Origin: Caldicellulosiruptor obsidiansis OB47
GTDB lineage: Bacteria > Bacillota > Thermoanaerobacteria > Caldicellulosiruptorales > Caldicellulosiruptoraceae
Assembly: GCF_000145215.1 (NCBI RefSeq)
Contig: NC_014392.1
Coordinates: forward strand, 1,372,001 to 1,436,000
Length of the DNA: 64,000 bases
Direction: 5' to 3'
In this document: in pieces, positions 46,771-57,046 of the stretch
Position numbering within the stretch: the stretch's first letter is position 1
Layout of the letters: each line of letters opens with the position of its first letter
The notes under the pieces: generated by a model
What the model was told of the DNA's origin: nothing
Database searches by the model: none
The model's input: the letters and a program-made list of their open reading frames with translations, nothing else
Made by a program: the position numbers and the translations under genes

Positions 46771-47430
46771 TTATTGCACTGTGATGAAATCCTTAATACT
46801 CTCGAATATCTTCTCCCCGATACCGTTCACGTTTTTTATCTCCTCAATACTTTTAAAAGGACCATGGTTTTGTCTATATTCTATTATCCTTTCAGCAAGT
46901 TTATCACCAATTCTATCAAGAGTTTTCAACTCCTCCTTTGTGGCAGTATTGATGTTTATTTTTCCTTCACCTGCAGACACAGTCTCTTGTGCTGTCCCAT
47001 CTGTAGAAGAAGACAAACTGCTTTGCGACTGCACTTCGCCCATCTTTGGAATATAAATCTTTTGCCCATCAGAAATTTTCTCGGCAAGATTAATTGAATT
47101 CAGGTCACTTCCAGGCAAAGCTCCACCCGCCAAAATCAAGGCATCGTTTATTCTGCTGCCTGGCAAAAGCTCATAAACTCCTGGATTTTTTACGTTTCCG
47201 CACACATAGACAACATATTTTTGCTGAGAATCTTGGATATTTGTCTCAGCTGTCTTTCTACTCTCATTCTTCACAATGTCATTGTCGCCTTCTTGCGCCT
47301 CAATGGTAACCACTTCTCCGGTGCTTTTGTTCGAAAAACTATTGTGTGTAAAATACTGGTATATATTGAGCATAAGAAGTACAGCAATAATCACAATCAT
47401 AACTTTTTCTTTTTTTGTAAATACAGACAT
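46771..47430 (-). CDS. comEA: Competence DNA-binding protein ComEA
   Basis: 219 residues: membrane helix near the N-terminus (about 10-27), polar linker, SLBB domain (about 70-130, VYVCGNVKNPGVYEL), linker, then two helix-hairpin-helix motifs (GKININTATKEELKTLDRIGDKLAERII, about 154-181; NVNGIGEKIFESIK). Binds incoming double-stranded DNA at the cell surface. Ribosome site AAGGTGA before ATG. Confidence 0.93.
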   Translation of the reverse strand: MSVFTKKEKVMIVIIAVLLMLNIYQYFTHNSFSNKSTGEVVTIEAQEGDNDIVKNESRKTAETNIQDSQQKYVVYVCGNVKNPGVYELLPGSRINDALILAGGALPGSDLNSINLAEKISDGQKIYIPKMGEVQSQSSLSSSTDGTAQETVSAGEGKININTATKEELKTLDRIGDKLAERIIEYRQNHGPFKSIEEIKNVNGIGEKIFESIKDFITVQ

Positions 47431-47500
47431 TTTGTATCACCTTCTTTTTTGATTGTGGTACCTGACAGGATAATAAAAAGTTTTGCCAGAAGTCCAGCAA

Positions 47501-47530
47501 TTGACATAAAAGCTGGTCATAATATATACT
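47501..47530 (+). promoter_or_regulatory. Promoter of the second D,D-carboxypeptidase
   Basis: TTGACA (47501-47506, perfect), 18-nt spacer, TATACT (47525-47530), 49 nt before the ATG. Confidence 0.7.
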
Positions 47531-47578
47531 TATTTTATCACATGCACACAAAACTTTTAAAGGCGGTGACAGTATTTA

Positions 47579-48934
47579 ATGTCTCAGTTTCTAAAAAAGG
47601 TAGTCTTATATCTAATTATCTCAGCACTTTTTTTTGCAATACTTTTTACATACCCCTTGTATACATACTCACAGCAAGAGTCCACAGACAAACTTGGCTT
47701 GAGCGCAAAGTCAGCCATTTTAGTGGAAGCACATACGGGGCAGATTTTATTTGAAAAAAACCCTAATCTAAGATGCTTTCCTGCAAGCACTACCAAGGTT
47801 CTCACAGCACTTGTTGCTATATCATATGAACATGATCTTAACAAGATATTTAAAGTTTCTTCAAAAGCCACAATGATTGAACCAGGAAGTAGCAGTTATT
47901 ATTTGAATCCAGGTGAGACTATATCTTTCCAGGACCTTCTTTATGCAATGCTTTTGATATCTGCAAATGACGCAGCTAACGTGATTGCTGAAAATATAGC
48001 AGGTAGTATCCCCGAATTTGTAAAGAAAATGAATGAATATGCCAAAAGTATTGGAGCTAAAAATTCTCATTTTGTAAATCCAAATGGACTTCATTCGCCT
48101 GAACACTATACAACTGCTTATGATTTGAGCCTTATTGCAAGACAGGCTTATCAAAATGAAATGTTAAGAAAGATATTTTCTACAGTTGAATATAGAATAA
48201 CAACTGCCTCAATGCATAAAAAACCTGAGTGGCAGATAATTTATAATATAAACAAGCTTTTGCGAAAAAACTCTAAATATTATTACCCATATGCAACAGG
48301 AATAAAAACAGGGTATACAGCCCAGGCAAAAAGATGCTTAATTGCCTCTGCTAAAAAAGACGACATAGAACTTATTGCTATTATTCTCTTTTCTGAAGAT
48401 GCTTTTTCAGACGCAATTAAGCTATTTAATTACGGCTTTAACAACTTTAAAAGAGAGAAACTTTTTTCAGAGAATCAAATTGTCGGAAAGGTATTAATAG
48501 ACGAAACAAACCATAAATGGCTGGATGGGTATCTCAAAATCCCCGTTTATGTTCTTCAAAATGTTTATTCTCCAGCAGAATCCAATTTTACTTATACTGT
48601 AGATTTTTCAAAAGACCTTAAAATTCCTATATATAAAGATACAGTAATTGGAAATGTATATATATACAGCAAAGGGCATCTTATAAACTCAATTCCTGTG
48701 TTATCATATGAGAGTTATGAGATACAGCCTGCAAAGAAAATTCTCCAGAATGTAAAAAAAGGGTTGATAAAGGGCACTAAAATAGTGATAGAACTTTTGA
48801 TTGGAGCTATTTTACTTGTACTCCTTTTCACAATAATAACCATAATTAGATTCAAGCGCAGAAGAGCCCGACTTAAGCTCAGAGCAACAAAAACGATAGA
48901 CTTTTCAAACTTGCACAACAGAAGATTAAAATAA
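47579..48934 (+). CDS. D-alanyl-D-alanine carboxypeptidase family protein (S11)
   Basis: 451 residues: signal segment (about 8-30), peptidase S11 domain with SxxK in ASTTKVLTA (about 68-76), SxN as SAND (about 130), KTG in IKTGYTAQAK (about 243-252), and near the C-terminus a membrane helix (about 405-428) followed by a basic tail. Trims peptidoglycan stem peptides. Ribosome site AAAGGCGGTGA. Distinct from the paralogue at 25414, which lacks the C-terminal helix. Confidence 0.92.
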   Translation: MSQFLKKVVLYLIISALFFAILFTYPLYTYSQQESTDKLGLSAKSAILVEAHTGQILFEKNPNLRCFPASTTKVLTALVAISYEHDLNKIFKVSSKATMIEPGSSSYYLNPGETISFQDLLYAMLLISANDAANVIAENIAGSIPEFVKKMNEYAKSIGAKNSHFVNPNGLHSPEHYTTAYDLSLIARQAYQNEMLRKIFSTVEYRITTASMHKKPEWQIIYNINKLLRKNSKYYYPYATGIKTGYTAQAKRCLIASAKKDDIELIAIILFSEDAFSDAIKLFNYGFNNFKREKLFSENQIVGKVLIDETNHKWLDGYLKIPVYVLQNVYSPAESNFTYTVDFSKDLKIPIYKDTVIGNVYIYSKGHLINSIPVLSYESYEIQPAKKILQNVKKGLIKGTKIVIELLIGAILLVLLFTIITIIRFKRRRARLKLRATKTIDFSNLHNRRLK

Positions 48935-48969
48935 AAGAGGGCATATCTCAAAATGCCCTCTTTTATTTT
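48928..48969. terminator. Bidirectional terminator between carboxypeptidase and leuS
   Basis: Perfect 17-bp stem, AAAATAAAAGAGGGCAT (48928-48944) with its complement (48953-48969), 8-nt loop. T-rich flanks on both strands; overlaps both stop codons. Confidence 0.9.
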
Positions 48970-51421
48970 ATTTCACCACGATGTTAACAAGTCTATTTTT
49001 TACGTACACAAATTTCACAATTTCTTTTCCATCCAAAAGTGATTTCAGTTTTTGGTCATTCAAAACTGCCTGTTTTACTTCATCTTCGGTCATATCTACA
49101 GAGATATTCATCCTCGACCTCACCTTGCCATTTACCTGAATAGCAATCTCTACGTTCTTTCGAACAAGAGCAGCTTCATCATACTGTGGCCAGCTTACCT
49201 CTTCAATGTCCTCACCAAACCCCATAATCTCCCATAGCTCACATGCAATGTGAGGTGTAAATGGATAAATCAATATTAATAAATTCCTGAGTGTATCTAT
49301 AATCAAATCTTTATTTAATTTTTCACTCTCCTTATACTCATACAAGAAATTTAAAAGTTCCATGATAGTACTGATAGCAGTGTTAAAGTTGAACCTCTCT
49401 CCTATATCCTCTGTGACCTTTTTAATTGTATAATTTAATCTATATCTTAGTTCATCGTCAAGTTCAGACTCACCAACAAGATTATCATCTGCAAGTTTAT
49501 TTTTAAGTTCTATATAAAGTCTCCACAGCCTATTTAAAAACCTAAAACATCCTTCAACCCCTTGGTCTGACCACTCTAAATCTCTCTCTGGCGGTGCAGC
49601 AAAGAGTATAAACAGCCTTGCTGTGTCAGCTCCATACTTTTCTACTATGTCTTCAGGACTGACTATATTTCCAAGCGATTTTGACATCTTTGCTCCATCT
49701 TTTAACACCATGCCTTGCGTCAAGAGGTTCTTGAAAGGCTCTTCAAAAGGTACATAGCCAAGGTCATATAGCACCTTTGTAAAGAACCTCGAATATAGAA
49801 GATGCAATATAGCATGTTCAACCCCGCCAATATACTGGTCAACAGGAAGCCAGTAAGAAACAAGCGATTTTTCGAAAGGTTTTTGATCATTTTTGGGGTC
49901 TGTGTATCTAAAATAATACCACGAGGAACATATAAACGTGTCCATCGTATCAGTTTCTCTCTTTGCAGGTCTTCCGCACTTTGGACATGTGGTGTTAACA
50001 AACTCTTCACAGTAAGAAAGTGGTGACTGGCCTGTTGGTTTGAACTCAACATTGTAAGGTAGCAAAACAGGCAAATCTTCCTCAGGTACAGGAACAATCC
50101 CACATTCATCACAATATACAATAGGAATTGGAGCTCCCCAATAACGTTGCCTGGATATTAACCAGTCTCTGAGTTTATACGTTACGCATGCCCTGCCAAA
50201 ACCTTTTTGTTCCAGGTACTGTGTTATCTTTTTCATAGCATCTGTGTTTTTAAGCCCATCAAAAATTCCAGAATTAATCAAAACACCCTCATCTTCATAA
50301 GCACTCTGAAGATTTTCAATGTCAACACCTTCACCTTTTATCACAACTTTAATAGGAAGATTATACTTTTTAGCAAACTCAAAGTCCCTCTGGTCATGAG
50401 CTGGAACACCCATTACAGCCCCTGTTCCATAATCAACCAGCACATAGTTTGCAATGTATATTGGCACTCTTTCACCTGTTAGAGGATGGATAGCATACCC
50501 ACCAGTAAACCTTCCCTCTTTTTCTGTCTCTGTAGAAGTTCTTTCAATCTCATTTAGATATTGCATCTTTTCAATAAACTCAAGACACTCTTTCTCCTGA
50601 GGTTTTCCTGCTATTATCTCCTTTGTTAAAGGATGTTCTGGAGCCAAAACAAGGTATGTGACACCAAAAAGGGTATCAGGCCTTGTAGTAAACACTTTTA
50701 TTTTCTTACCCAAGCCTTCAATTTCAAACTCAATCTCTGCACCTTCACTTCTTCCTATCCAGTTCTTCTGCATTATTTTTACTTTCTCTGGCCAACCATC
50801 AAGTTTTTCTATATCACGTAAAAGCCTTTCGGCATAGTTAGTAATCCTAAAAAACCACTGCTCTAAATCTTTTTTACCAACAAGTGATTTACATCTTTCA
50901 CATCTTCCATTTACAACCTGTTCATTTGCAAGCACTGTCTCACAGGATGGACACCAGTTCACATATGACCTCTTTCTATAAGCAAGTCCAGCTTTATAAA
51001 ACTGCAAGAACATCCACTGAGTCCATTTATAATAATCCGGATGACATGTAGCTACTTCTCTATCCCAATCATAGCTAATTCCAAGTTCTATAAGCTGCCT
51101 TTTCATATTCTCAATGTTTGACCATGTCCAATCAGAAGGGTGAATTCCGTGTTTTATAGCAGCATTTTCAGCGGGAAGACCAAACGCATCCCAACCCATC
51201 GGATGCAAAACGTTGTAGCCCTTTAACCTCATAAAACGTGCAAAAACATCACCAATTGAATAGTTTCTCACATGCCCCATATGAAGTTTTCCTGAAGGAT
51301 ATGGAAACATCTCAAGGACGTAATATTTTGGTTTTGGACTGTCCTCTGATACTTTGTATTTGTTCTGTGAAAACCATTTTTGCTGCCACTTCTTTTCAAT
51401 CTCTTTAAAATTATATTCCAT
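48968..51421 (-). CDS. leuS: Leucyl-tRNA synthetase
   Basis: Class I synthetase, 817 residues: HIGH-type motif HMGH (about 47-50), CP1 editing domain (about 220-410), KMSKS (about 579-583), anticodon-binding helices and a C-terminal domain. Zinc-type Cys pairs appear (CPSC.., CERC; CPKC). No T-box precedes it: rsfS ends 46 nt upstream. Length normal. Confidence 0.97.
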   Translation of the reverse strand: MEYNFKEIEKKWQQKWFSQNKYKVSEDSPKPKYYVLEMFPYPSGKLHMGHVRNYSIGDVFARFMRLKGYNVLHPMGWDAFGLPAENAAIKHGIHPSDWTWSNIENMKRQLIELGISYDWDREVATCHPDYYKWTQWMFLQFYKAGLAYRKRSYVNWCPSCETVLANEQVVNGRCERCKSLVGKKDLEQWFFRITNYAERLLRDIEKLDGWPEKVKIMQKNWIGRSEGAEIEFEIEGLGKKIKVFTTRPDTLFGVTYLVLAPEHPLTKEIIAGKPQEKECLEFIEKMQYLNEIERTSTETEKEGRFTGGYAIHPLTGERVPIYIANYVLVDYGTGAVMGVPAHDQRDFEFAKKYNLPIKVVIKGEGVDIENLQSAYEDEGVLINSGIFDGLKNTDAMKKITQYLEQKGFGRACVTYKLRDWLISRQRYWGAPIPIVYCDECGIVPVPEEDLPVLLPYNVEFKPTGQSPLSYCEEFVNTTCPKCGRPAKRETDTMDTFICSSWYYFRYTDPKNDQKPFEKSLVSYWLPVDQYIGGVEHAILHLLYSRFFTKVLYDLGYVPFEEPFKNLLTQGMVLKDGAKMSKSLGNIVSPEDIVEKYGADTARLFILFAAPPERDLEWSDQGVEGCFRFLNRLWRLYIELKNKLADDNLVGESELDDELRYRLNYTIKKVTEDIGERFNFNTAISTIMELLNFLYEYKESEKLNKDLIIDTLRNLLILIYPFTPHIACELWEIMGFGEDIEEVSWPQYDEAALVRKNVEIAIQVNGKVRSRMNISVDMTEDEVKQAVLNDQKLKSLLDGKEIVKFVYVKNRLVNIVVK

Positions 51422-51467
51422 TTCTCATACCTCCATTGATTTTTTCATTTGAATCAGTTAGTTATTA

Positions 51468-51800
51468 CTACAATGCTGCAATCTCAAGCTTTTGAGCATC
51501 TATCCATAATCGTTCAAGGTTATAAAATTCTCTCTCTTTTTCGTGGAAGATATGAAGAATTATATCGCCAAAATCTACAACAACCCATCTGAAACTCTCT
51601 TTGCCTTCAATTCTCAAAATATGCACTGGTTCTTTTTCTTCTATCTCATCCACAATGGCTTTCACGTGTTGAACATTCGAAGCACTGCATATAATAAAAT
51701 AGTCTGCTATTATGGTTAGCTTTGAAATGTCCAAAACCACTATATCCTGAGCTTTTTTGTCAGATAAGAGTTTTACAATCTCATATATTTTTTGTTCCAA
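51468..51800 (-). CDS. rsfS: Ribosomal silencing factor RsfS
   Basis: 110 residues with DIVVLDISKLTIIADYFIICSASN (about 19-42) and WVVVDFGDIILHIFHEKEREFYNLERLW (about 72-99). Binds L14 and blocks subunit joining under starvation. Stands between an LCP gene and leuS, downstream of nadD-yqeK, the usual order. Confidence 0.95.
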   Translation of the reverse strand: MEQKIYEIVKLLSDKKAQDIVVLDISKLTIIADYFIICSASNVQHVKAIVDEIEEKEPVHILRIEGKESFRWVVVDFGDIILHIFHEKEREFYNLERLWIDAQKLEIAAL

Positions 51801-51822
51801 TTTACTTTTTTCACCCCTTTTT

Positions 51823-53034
51823 TTATTTTACTTTAATATAAATATCATACTTTTCCTCATAGTCTGGTGAATAAACCACCTGAAAAGTTGAAAGATCAAT
51901 GTCATTTCTTAATTGCTCAAAATATTTTCTGTTAATTCTCTTTAGTTCAATTGTAGCATTTTGAATACTCTTTTGACTCCCCAACCCAACATTTACATAC
52001 CCTTTTGATTCAAGCTCGCTTTTGAGCAAAGCTGCCTTTTCGCTGCCACTTTCTCCTATCACTTTTATCTTTATATTTTCCTTTATTATCTCTGGTTCAT
52101 TTAGATCCTCAATTAGTTGTTTGCTCTTTTCTTCATCCAATATATAGTAAGAAACATTATCAATATACTTAGGGTAGCCAGGCAGCACAGCTGTCATTAT
52201 ATTTTGGTTACTGAACTTACCTGCATTTTGGATAAACCAAACCATTTCATCTCTTGTAAAACTGTGATCCACGTATTTTGTAGCTGTCTGGATAATACTT
52301 GGAAGTTTTATAAGGTTTTGTGGTTTTAATACCTTCTCAATCAAAGCAAACACAAATTTTTTCTGCATCTCAATCCTACCCAAATCCCCGCCTCTGCCAT
52401 ACTCTTTGCCGTTTGAGTTGTGTCGCCAGCGCAAAAACTCAACTGCTTTTTCACCATCTAAATGCTGAAGACCGGCAGGGATATCTATAAAAAGCTCTTT
52501 GCCCGGTGTTGTATCTTTATAGTATAAATGGAAAGGAACTTCAACATCCACTCCACCAACTGCGTCAACAATTTTTTTGACCGCTTCATAATTTAGGGCA
52601 ACGTATCTGTCAATTTTTATGCCCAGAAGATCTTCTACAGTTTTTATGGCCAGCTTTGACTTGCCATAGGCATATGCAGCATTGATTTTTGAATATCCTC
52701 TTATACCCTCTATCTTTACTCTTGTATCCCTTGGAATAGAAATAATAACTGGTTGGAAATCTTTCTGGATACGGACAAGCATTATGGTGTCTGACCTTCC
52801 ACCTTCTTTTTCATCTCCTCCAAGAACTAAAATGTTCATTGGCAAATTATTCTCAAGCCCGTTTGTCTCAGTATTTGTAACCTTTTCAATGAGACTATTT
52901 ATTATTGGCGGAAGTGTTTTTGTGTTTTTGTAATATAAAGCTGTAGCAAGAATAAGCAAAAATATAACTGCTACAGTAGCCAAAAAAGATGCCAAAAACA
53001 TTTTTGCTTCTTTCTTGATTCGTATCTTCTTCAC
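51823..53034 (-). CDS. LytR-CpsA-Psr family glycopolymer transferase
   Basis: 403 residues: basic start, membrane helix (about 12-33), then the LCP catalytic domain (MLVRIQKDFQPVIISIPRDTRVKI, about 100-123; DLLGIKIDRYVALNYEAVKKIVDAVGGVDVEVP; RWRHNS), and a C-terminal LytR_C-type domain (about 300-403). Attaches teichoic-acid-like or other glycopolymers to peptidoglycan. GTG 53034 overlaps the yqeK stop (GTGA); a longer reading to 53109 is rejected. Confidence 0.92.
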   Translation of the reverse strand: MKKIRIKKEAKMFLASFLATVAVIFLLILATALYYKNTKTLPPIINSLIEKVTNTETNGLENNLPMNILVLGGDEKEGGRSDTIMLVRIQKDFQPVIISIPRDTRVKIEGIRGYSKINAAYAYGKSKLAIKTVEDLLGIKIDRYVALNYEAVKKIVDAVGGVDVEVPFHLYYKDTTPGKELFIDIPAGLQHLDGEKAVEFLRWRHNSNGKEYGRGGDLGRIEMQKKFVFALIEKVLKPQNLIKLPSIIQTATKYVDHSFTRDEMVWFIQNAGKFSNQNIMTAVLPGYPKYIDNVSYYILDEEKSKQLIEDLNEPEIIKENIKIKVIGESGSEKAALLKSELESKGYVNVGLGSQKSIQNATIELKRINRKYFEQLRNDIDLSTFQVVYSPDYEEKYDIYIKVK

Positions 53035-53609
53035 CTTACTTCCCCGCTTTCTCGTAATATAAGCCAATTTCTCGCATATATAGTATTGGGATGTATTAAA
53101 CCTCCACATTCAATTACATACTTTAAAGTATTGTCCATGGCCATCACAACAGCTTTTTCTAAATCTTCAAATGATTTTTCCCTCAACCTATCTACATGTT
53201 CAAATTGTCTTGAAGGTTCAATCAAATCAGCCACATATATTATCTTTTCTAACTTTGACATATTTTCTCTTCCCGTTGTATGATATGCAATAGCATTTAA
53301 GATGTCAACATCTTCTATCCCAAAGAGCTGTCTTGCTAAATAGCTTCCAGCAGGACCGTGCAAAAGTTCTATTTGACTGCGCATAATGTTATCTATAACT
53401 ATACCAGATTTCAAGGCACAATTCAACAACTGCTGCTTATCAAGGCACTTCGCAACATCATGAACAAGTCCTGCAATCATTGCTTTTTGCACATCTTCGC
53501 CAAACCTTTCAGCAAGCTTTACCGCATACTCCATTGTTCCAAGCGAATGCAGATACCTTTTTTCATCTAATATCTCTTTTAATTTATCTTTAATCTGCTC
53601 AATTTTCAC
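53031..53609 (-). CDS. yqeK: YqeK-type HD hydrolase (symmetrical Ap4A hydrolase)
   Basis: 192 residues: HSLGTMEYAVKLAERFG (about 21), VHDVAK (about 49-54), ELLHGPAGSYLA (about 83) and YVADLIEPSR (about 124): HD-domain metal ligands. Cleaves Ap4A to ADP in other Firmicutes. Overlaps nadD upstream and the LCP gene downstream. Confidence 0.93.
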   Translation of the reverse strand: MKIEQIKDKLKEILDEKRYLHSLGTMEYAVKLAERFGEDVQKAMIAGLVHDVAKCLDKQQLLNCALKSGIVIDNIMRSQIELLHGPAGSYLARQLFGIEDVDILNAIAYHTTGRENMSKLEKIIYVADLIEPSRQFEHVDRLREKSFEDLEKAVVMAMDNTLKYVIECGGLIHPNTIYARNWLILRESGEVR

Positions 53610-54196
53610 CTTCTGTAAAGCCCCTTTCTTTTAATATATTCTTCCACCTTTGGATGAACCATATATCTTATACTTTTGTTCTGGCGAATTAGTTTTCTTA
53701 TCTCTGTTGAAGATATATCAACAATAGGCATCTGAATCAAAGTAATCTCTTGAGCATATTTAGAAGAAAGCTTTTCTATTTCCTTTTTTATCGCACACAA
53801 ATCTCTTTCTCGTGGAAGAACAATAAGAGAGTATCTTCTTAAAATCTCTTCTGCCTTGTACCAATTTACTATCTCTGAAAGATTGTCGCTTCCAATAATA
53901 AAACACACTCTTTCATAAATAGATGAAAAATACTTAAGCGTATCTATAGTCCAGCTTGGTCCACTTTTTTTGATTTCAAAGTCGCTTATATCAAAATATG
54001 GATTATCTTCTATTGAAATTTTTACCATTTCGAACCTGTCGCTCGCATCTGCTACATCTTCAATCTTGTGCGGAGGATGTCCATTGGGAACAAATACAAC
54101 CTTTTGCACTTGTGAAAAATTCAAAACATATTGCGCCATAATTAAATGTCCAATATGAATGGGATTGAAAGTACCACCAAATAGAGCTACCCTCAT
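53606..54196 (-). CDS. nadD: Nicotinate-nucleotide adenylyltransferase
   Basis: NaMN plus ATP to NaAD in NAD synthesis. 196 residues: GGTFNPIHIGHLIMAQ (about 8-23, with HxGH), and the C-terminal ISSTEIRKLI signature (about 162-171). First gene of nadD-yqeK-LCP-rsfS-leuS. Confidence 0.96.
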   Translation of the reverse strand: MRVALFGGTFNPIHIGHLIMAQYVLNFSQVQKVVFVPNGHPPHKIEDVADASDRFEMVKISIEDNPYFDISDFEIKKSGPSWTIDTLKYFSSIYERVCFIIGSDNLSEIVNWYKAEEILRRYSLIVLPRERDLCAIKKEIEKLSSKYAQEITLIQMPIVDISSTEIRKLIRQNKSIRYMVHPKVEEYIKRKGLYRR

Positions 54197-54235
54197 ACAA
54201 AAACTCCTTGAAAAATACGTTATATCTAAGATATT

Positions 54236-54264
54236 ATAATAAAATAAATCCCTTTAAATCTCAA
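54236..54264 (-). promoter_or_regulatory. Predicted promoter of nadD operon
   Basis: Minus strand TTGAGA (54259-54264), 17-nt spacer, TATTAT (54236-54241), about 40 nt before nadD. Divergent from the argG promoter. Confidence 0.55.
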
Positions 54265-54283
54265 GAAAATTTGAATCGCCTCA

Positions 54284-54312
54284 TTGCATAATTATTCATT
54301 TAGGTGTATAAT
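54284..54312 (+). promoter_or_regulatory. Promoter of argGH
   Basis: TTGCAT (54284-54289), 17-nt spacer, perfect TATAAT (54307-54312). About 34 nt before the argG ATG. Confidence 0.75.
54285..54298. promoter_or_regulatory. ArgR-type operator (ARG box)
   Basis: TGCATAATTATTCA fits the ARG box core TGNATWWWWATNCA at every fixed position. It overlaps the -35 and part of the spacer of the argG promoter, so arginine-bound ArgR should block RNA polymerase (inference). Confidence 0.65.
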
Positions 54313-54345
54313 TTTATAAAATCAATTATGAAGGGAGATAAGAGC

Positions 54346-55557
54346 ATGAAACTTAACAAGGTAGTTTTAGCATATTCAGGCGGACTTGACACCTCAGTTA
54401 TTATTCCCTGGCTCAAAGAAAACTTTAACTGTGAAGTAATTGCTGTTGTTGTTGATGTAGGACAGGAAGATGACTTTGAAACCATAAAAGAAAGAGCTTA
54501 CAAGACGGGTGCTTCAAAGGTTTACATTGAAGATGCTAAAGAAGAGTTTGTGAATGAATATATATTCCCCACTTTGAAAGCTGGAGCTATTTATGAGGGC
54601 AAATATCTTCTTGGAACATCAATGGCAAGACCTTTAATTGCCAAGAAACTGGTCAATATCGCAAAAAAAGAAAACGCCGAGGCAATAGCACACGGTGCAA
54701 CAGGAAAAGGAAACGACCAGGTAAGATTTGAAGTGACAATTAAAGCGCTTATGCCACAAATAAAGATAATAGCTCCTTGGCGAATATGGAATTTAAAATC
54801 GCGCGAGGATGAACTAAATTACCTTGCTCAAAAAGGCATAGATATTCCTTTCAAAAAAGAAGAAAGTTACAGTATGGACGGAAATATATGGCATCTTTCT
54901 CACGAGGGACTCGACTTAGAAGACCCTTGGAATATGCCTGACTTCGATAAGGTGTTAAAAATTACAAAAAATCCTCTTAAACTTGTTGACTCTCCAGAGA
55001 CTGTGGAGATTGAATTTGAAAAAGGAATTCCTGTGAAGGTAAACGGGCAAAAAATGAATGGAGTTGAACTTTTGAAAACTTTGAACAAAATAGGGGCAAA
55101 TCATGGAATTGGCATTGCGGATATAGTTGAAAACAGGCTTGTTGGAATGAAATCGCGCGGCGTGTATGAAACACCTGGCGGAACAATTCTTTATTATGCT
55201 CACAGGGAATTGGAATACCTCTGCCTTGACAGAGCTACTTTGCATTTCAAAGACATGATTGCAATTAGGTTTGCTGAACTTGTTTATGACGGGCTTTGGT
55301 TTTCACCGTTAAGAGAAGCACTCTCAGCATTTGTTGACAAAACCCAAGAAGTTGTAAATGGCACAGTAAAACTTGTGCTGTACAGAGGCAATATTTACTC
55401 TGCTGGTTCAAAATCACCAAACTCATTGTACATCAAAGACCTCGCAACATTTGAAGAAGACCAGATGTATAATCAAAAAGATGCAGAAGGATTTATTAAC
55501 TTATTTGGCTTGCCTTTGAGAGTATTTGGAATGGTAAACAGAAAGGAGGATGAGTAA
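54346..55557 (+). CDS. argG: Argininosuccinate synthase
   Basis: Citrulline plus aspartate plus ATP to argininosuccinate. 403 residues: [12 protein letters not shown]-loop (about 8-18), [13 protein letters not shown] (about 117-129), and the typical C-terminal helix. ATG 54346 follows GAAGGGAGA; the frame opens at 54304, which is within the promoter, so that start is rejected. Confidence 0.97.
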   Translation: MKLNKVVLAYSGGLDTSVIIPWLKENFNCEVIAVVVDVGQEDDFETIKERAYKTGASKVYIEDAKEEFVNEYIFPTLKAGAIYEGKYLLGTSMARPLIAKKLVNIAKKENAEAIAHGATGKGNDQVRFEVTIKALMPQIKIIAPWRIWNLKSREDELNYLAQKGIDIPFKKEESYSMDGNIWHLSHEGLDLEDPWNMPDFDKVLKITKNPLKLVDSPETVEIEFEKGIPVKVNGQKMNGVELLKTLNKIGANHGIGIADIVENRLVGMKSRGVYETPGGTILYYAHRELEYLCLDRATLHFKDMIAIRFAELVYDGLWFSPLREALSAFVDKTQEVVNGTVKLVLYRGNIYSAGSKSPNSLYIKDLATFEEDQMYNQKDAEGFINLFGLPLRVFGMVNRKEDE

Positions 55558-55558
55558 A

Positions 55559-56935
55559 CTGAAGCTCTGGGAAGGCAGGTTCTCAAAGTCTACATCGCAG
55601 ATTTTTGACCTTTTTAATGCTTCTATCATGACTGATATAAAACTCTTTGAATACGACATCCTTGGGTCTACTGCCCACGTTAAAATGCTTGCAAAGTGTA
55701 ATATTATCCTTGAGGATGAGGCAAAACTTATCATAGATGCTCTCTATCAAATATTAGAAGACTTTAAATCAGGAAAAATCAAATATGAAATTTCTGATGA
55801 AGATGTACACATGCTTATTGAAAAAGAACTAATAAAAAGAATAGGAGAGGTTGGCAAAAAAGTCCACACAGCCAGAAGCAGAAACGACCAAGTTGTTCTT
55901 GACGAGAGATTATTCTGTCGTGAAAAGAATTTACATCTTCAAGAACTAATAAAAATGCTAATAAACACTATTGTAAACTTAGCTGAAGAAAATATTGATG
56001 TAATTATGCCAGGGTTTACTCATCTGCAAAAGGCTCAGCCCATACTTTTTTCTCACTACATTCTTGCATATGCCCAAATGCTAAAAAGAGATTTGTTAAG
56101 ATTAAGACAAAACTACAGCATAATAAACATCAGTCCTCTTGGCAGTGCTGCTTTGGCAGGGACCACATTTGATATAGACAGATTTTTTGTGGCAAATGAA
56201 CTTGGTTTTGAGAGCGTGACAGAGAACAGTATTGACACTGTCTCTGAAAGGGATTTTGTTCTTGATATGTTATTTTCACTTGCCATGATTCAGATGCATT
56301 TGTCACGACTTGCAGAAGATTTTATTATTTTTAATACTGATGAATTTAAATTTATTGAACTTGACGATAGTTTCTGCTCAGGCAGCAGCATCATGCCTCA
56401 AAAGAAAAATCCGGACGCTTTAGAGTTAATCCGCGGCAAGACAGGAAGAGTATATGCAAACTTGATTGGACTTTTAACAGTACTAAAAGGTCTGCCTCTT
56501 TCATACAACAAGGATTTGCAGGAAGACAAAGAATTTTTATTTGATTCCATCGAAACAGTAGAAATGAGCTTAGTAATAATAAATGAAATACTCAAAACTC
56601 TCAAAGTTAACAAAGAAAATATGGCAATATCGTGCAAATCTGGATTTATCAATGCAACAGACCTTGCAGATTACTTAGTTACAAAAGGAGTAGCTTTTAG
56701 AGATGCCCACTTTATTGTAGGAAACATTGTAAAGTACTGTATTGAAAGTAGCAAAACATTGGAAGACTTATCGTTAGAGGAATATAAAAGATTCTGTGAG
56801 AAGATTCGGGAGGATGTGTATCAATATATAAAGATTGAAACCTGCGTAAACCGGAGAAAAAGCTATGGCGGAACTTCGCTGGAGAGTGTAAAAAGGCAAA
56901 TTGATAATCTAAAAAAATTTTTGAAATCATTATAA
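55559..56935 (+). CDS. argH: Argininosuccinate lyase, probably with a CTG start
   Basis: Argininosuccinate to arginine plus fumarate. 458 residues: N-terminal KLWEGRFSKSTS, TARSRNDQV (about 106-114), and the fumarase/aspartase signature GSSIMPQKKNPD (about 276-287, with the catalytic Ser). ATG 55550 directly abuts the AAAGGAGG site and overlaps argG; CTG 55559 lies 9 nt after it, just past the argG stop, and gives the common MKLWxGRF N-terminus. Coupled to argG either way. Confidence 0.92.
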   Translation: MKLWEGRFSKSTSQIFDLFNASIMTDIKLFEYDILGSTAHVKMLAKCNIILEDEAKLIIDALYQILEDFKSGKIKYEISDEDVHMLIEKELIKRIGEVGKKVHTARSRNDQVVLDERLFCREKNLHLQELIKMLINTIVNLAEENIDVIMPGFTHLQKAQPILFSHYILAYAQMLKRDLLRLRQNYSIINISPLGSAALAGTTFDIDRFFVANELGFESVTENSIDTVSERDFVLDMLFSLAMIQMHLSRLAEDFIIFNTDEFKFIELDDSFCSGSSIMPQKKNPDALELIRGKTGRVYANLIGLLTVLKGLPLSYNKDLQEDKEFLFDSIETVEMSLVIINEILKTLKVNKENMAISCKSGFINATDLADYLVTKGVAFRDAHFIVGNIVKYCIESSKTLEDLSLEEYKRFCEKIREDVYQYIKIETCVNRRKSYGGTSLESVKRQIDNLKKFLKSL

Positions 56936-56957
56936 ATAATATGGTATAAAAAAGAAT

Positions 56958-57001
56958 AAAGGGGCTGTCCAGATACCTGAAAAAGCCCCTTTATTTTTTT
57001 G
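56958..57001 (+). terminator. Terminator of argGH (probably bidirectional)
   Basis: 9-bp stem AAAGGGGCT (56958-56966) with AGCCCCTTT (56984-56992), then ATTTTTTTT. The minus strand also has a T-rich flank, so it may also end the convergent rplY. Confidence 0.85.
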
Positions 57002-57046
57002 TATTGCTGATTTTTGTAGTTTATACTTTCACTTTTCTTTTTTACT

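Noticed and set aside
51422..51467. T-box leader for leuS
   Set aside because: Only 46 nt separate rsfS and leuS; no room for a T-box.
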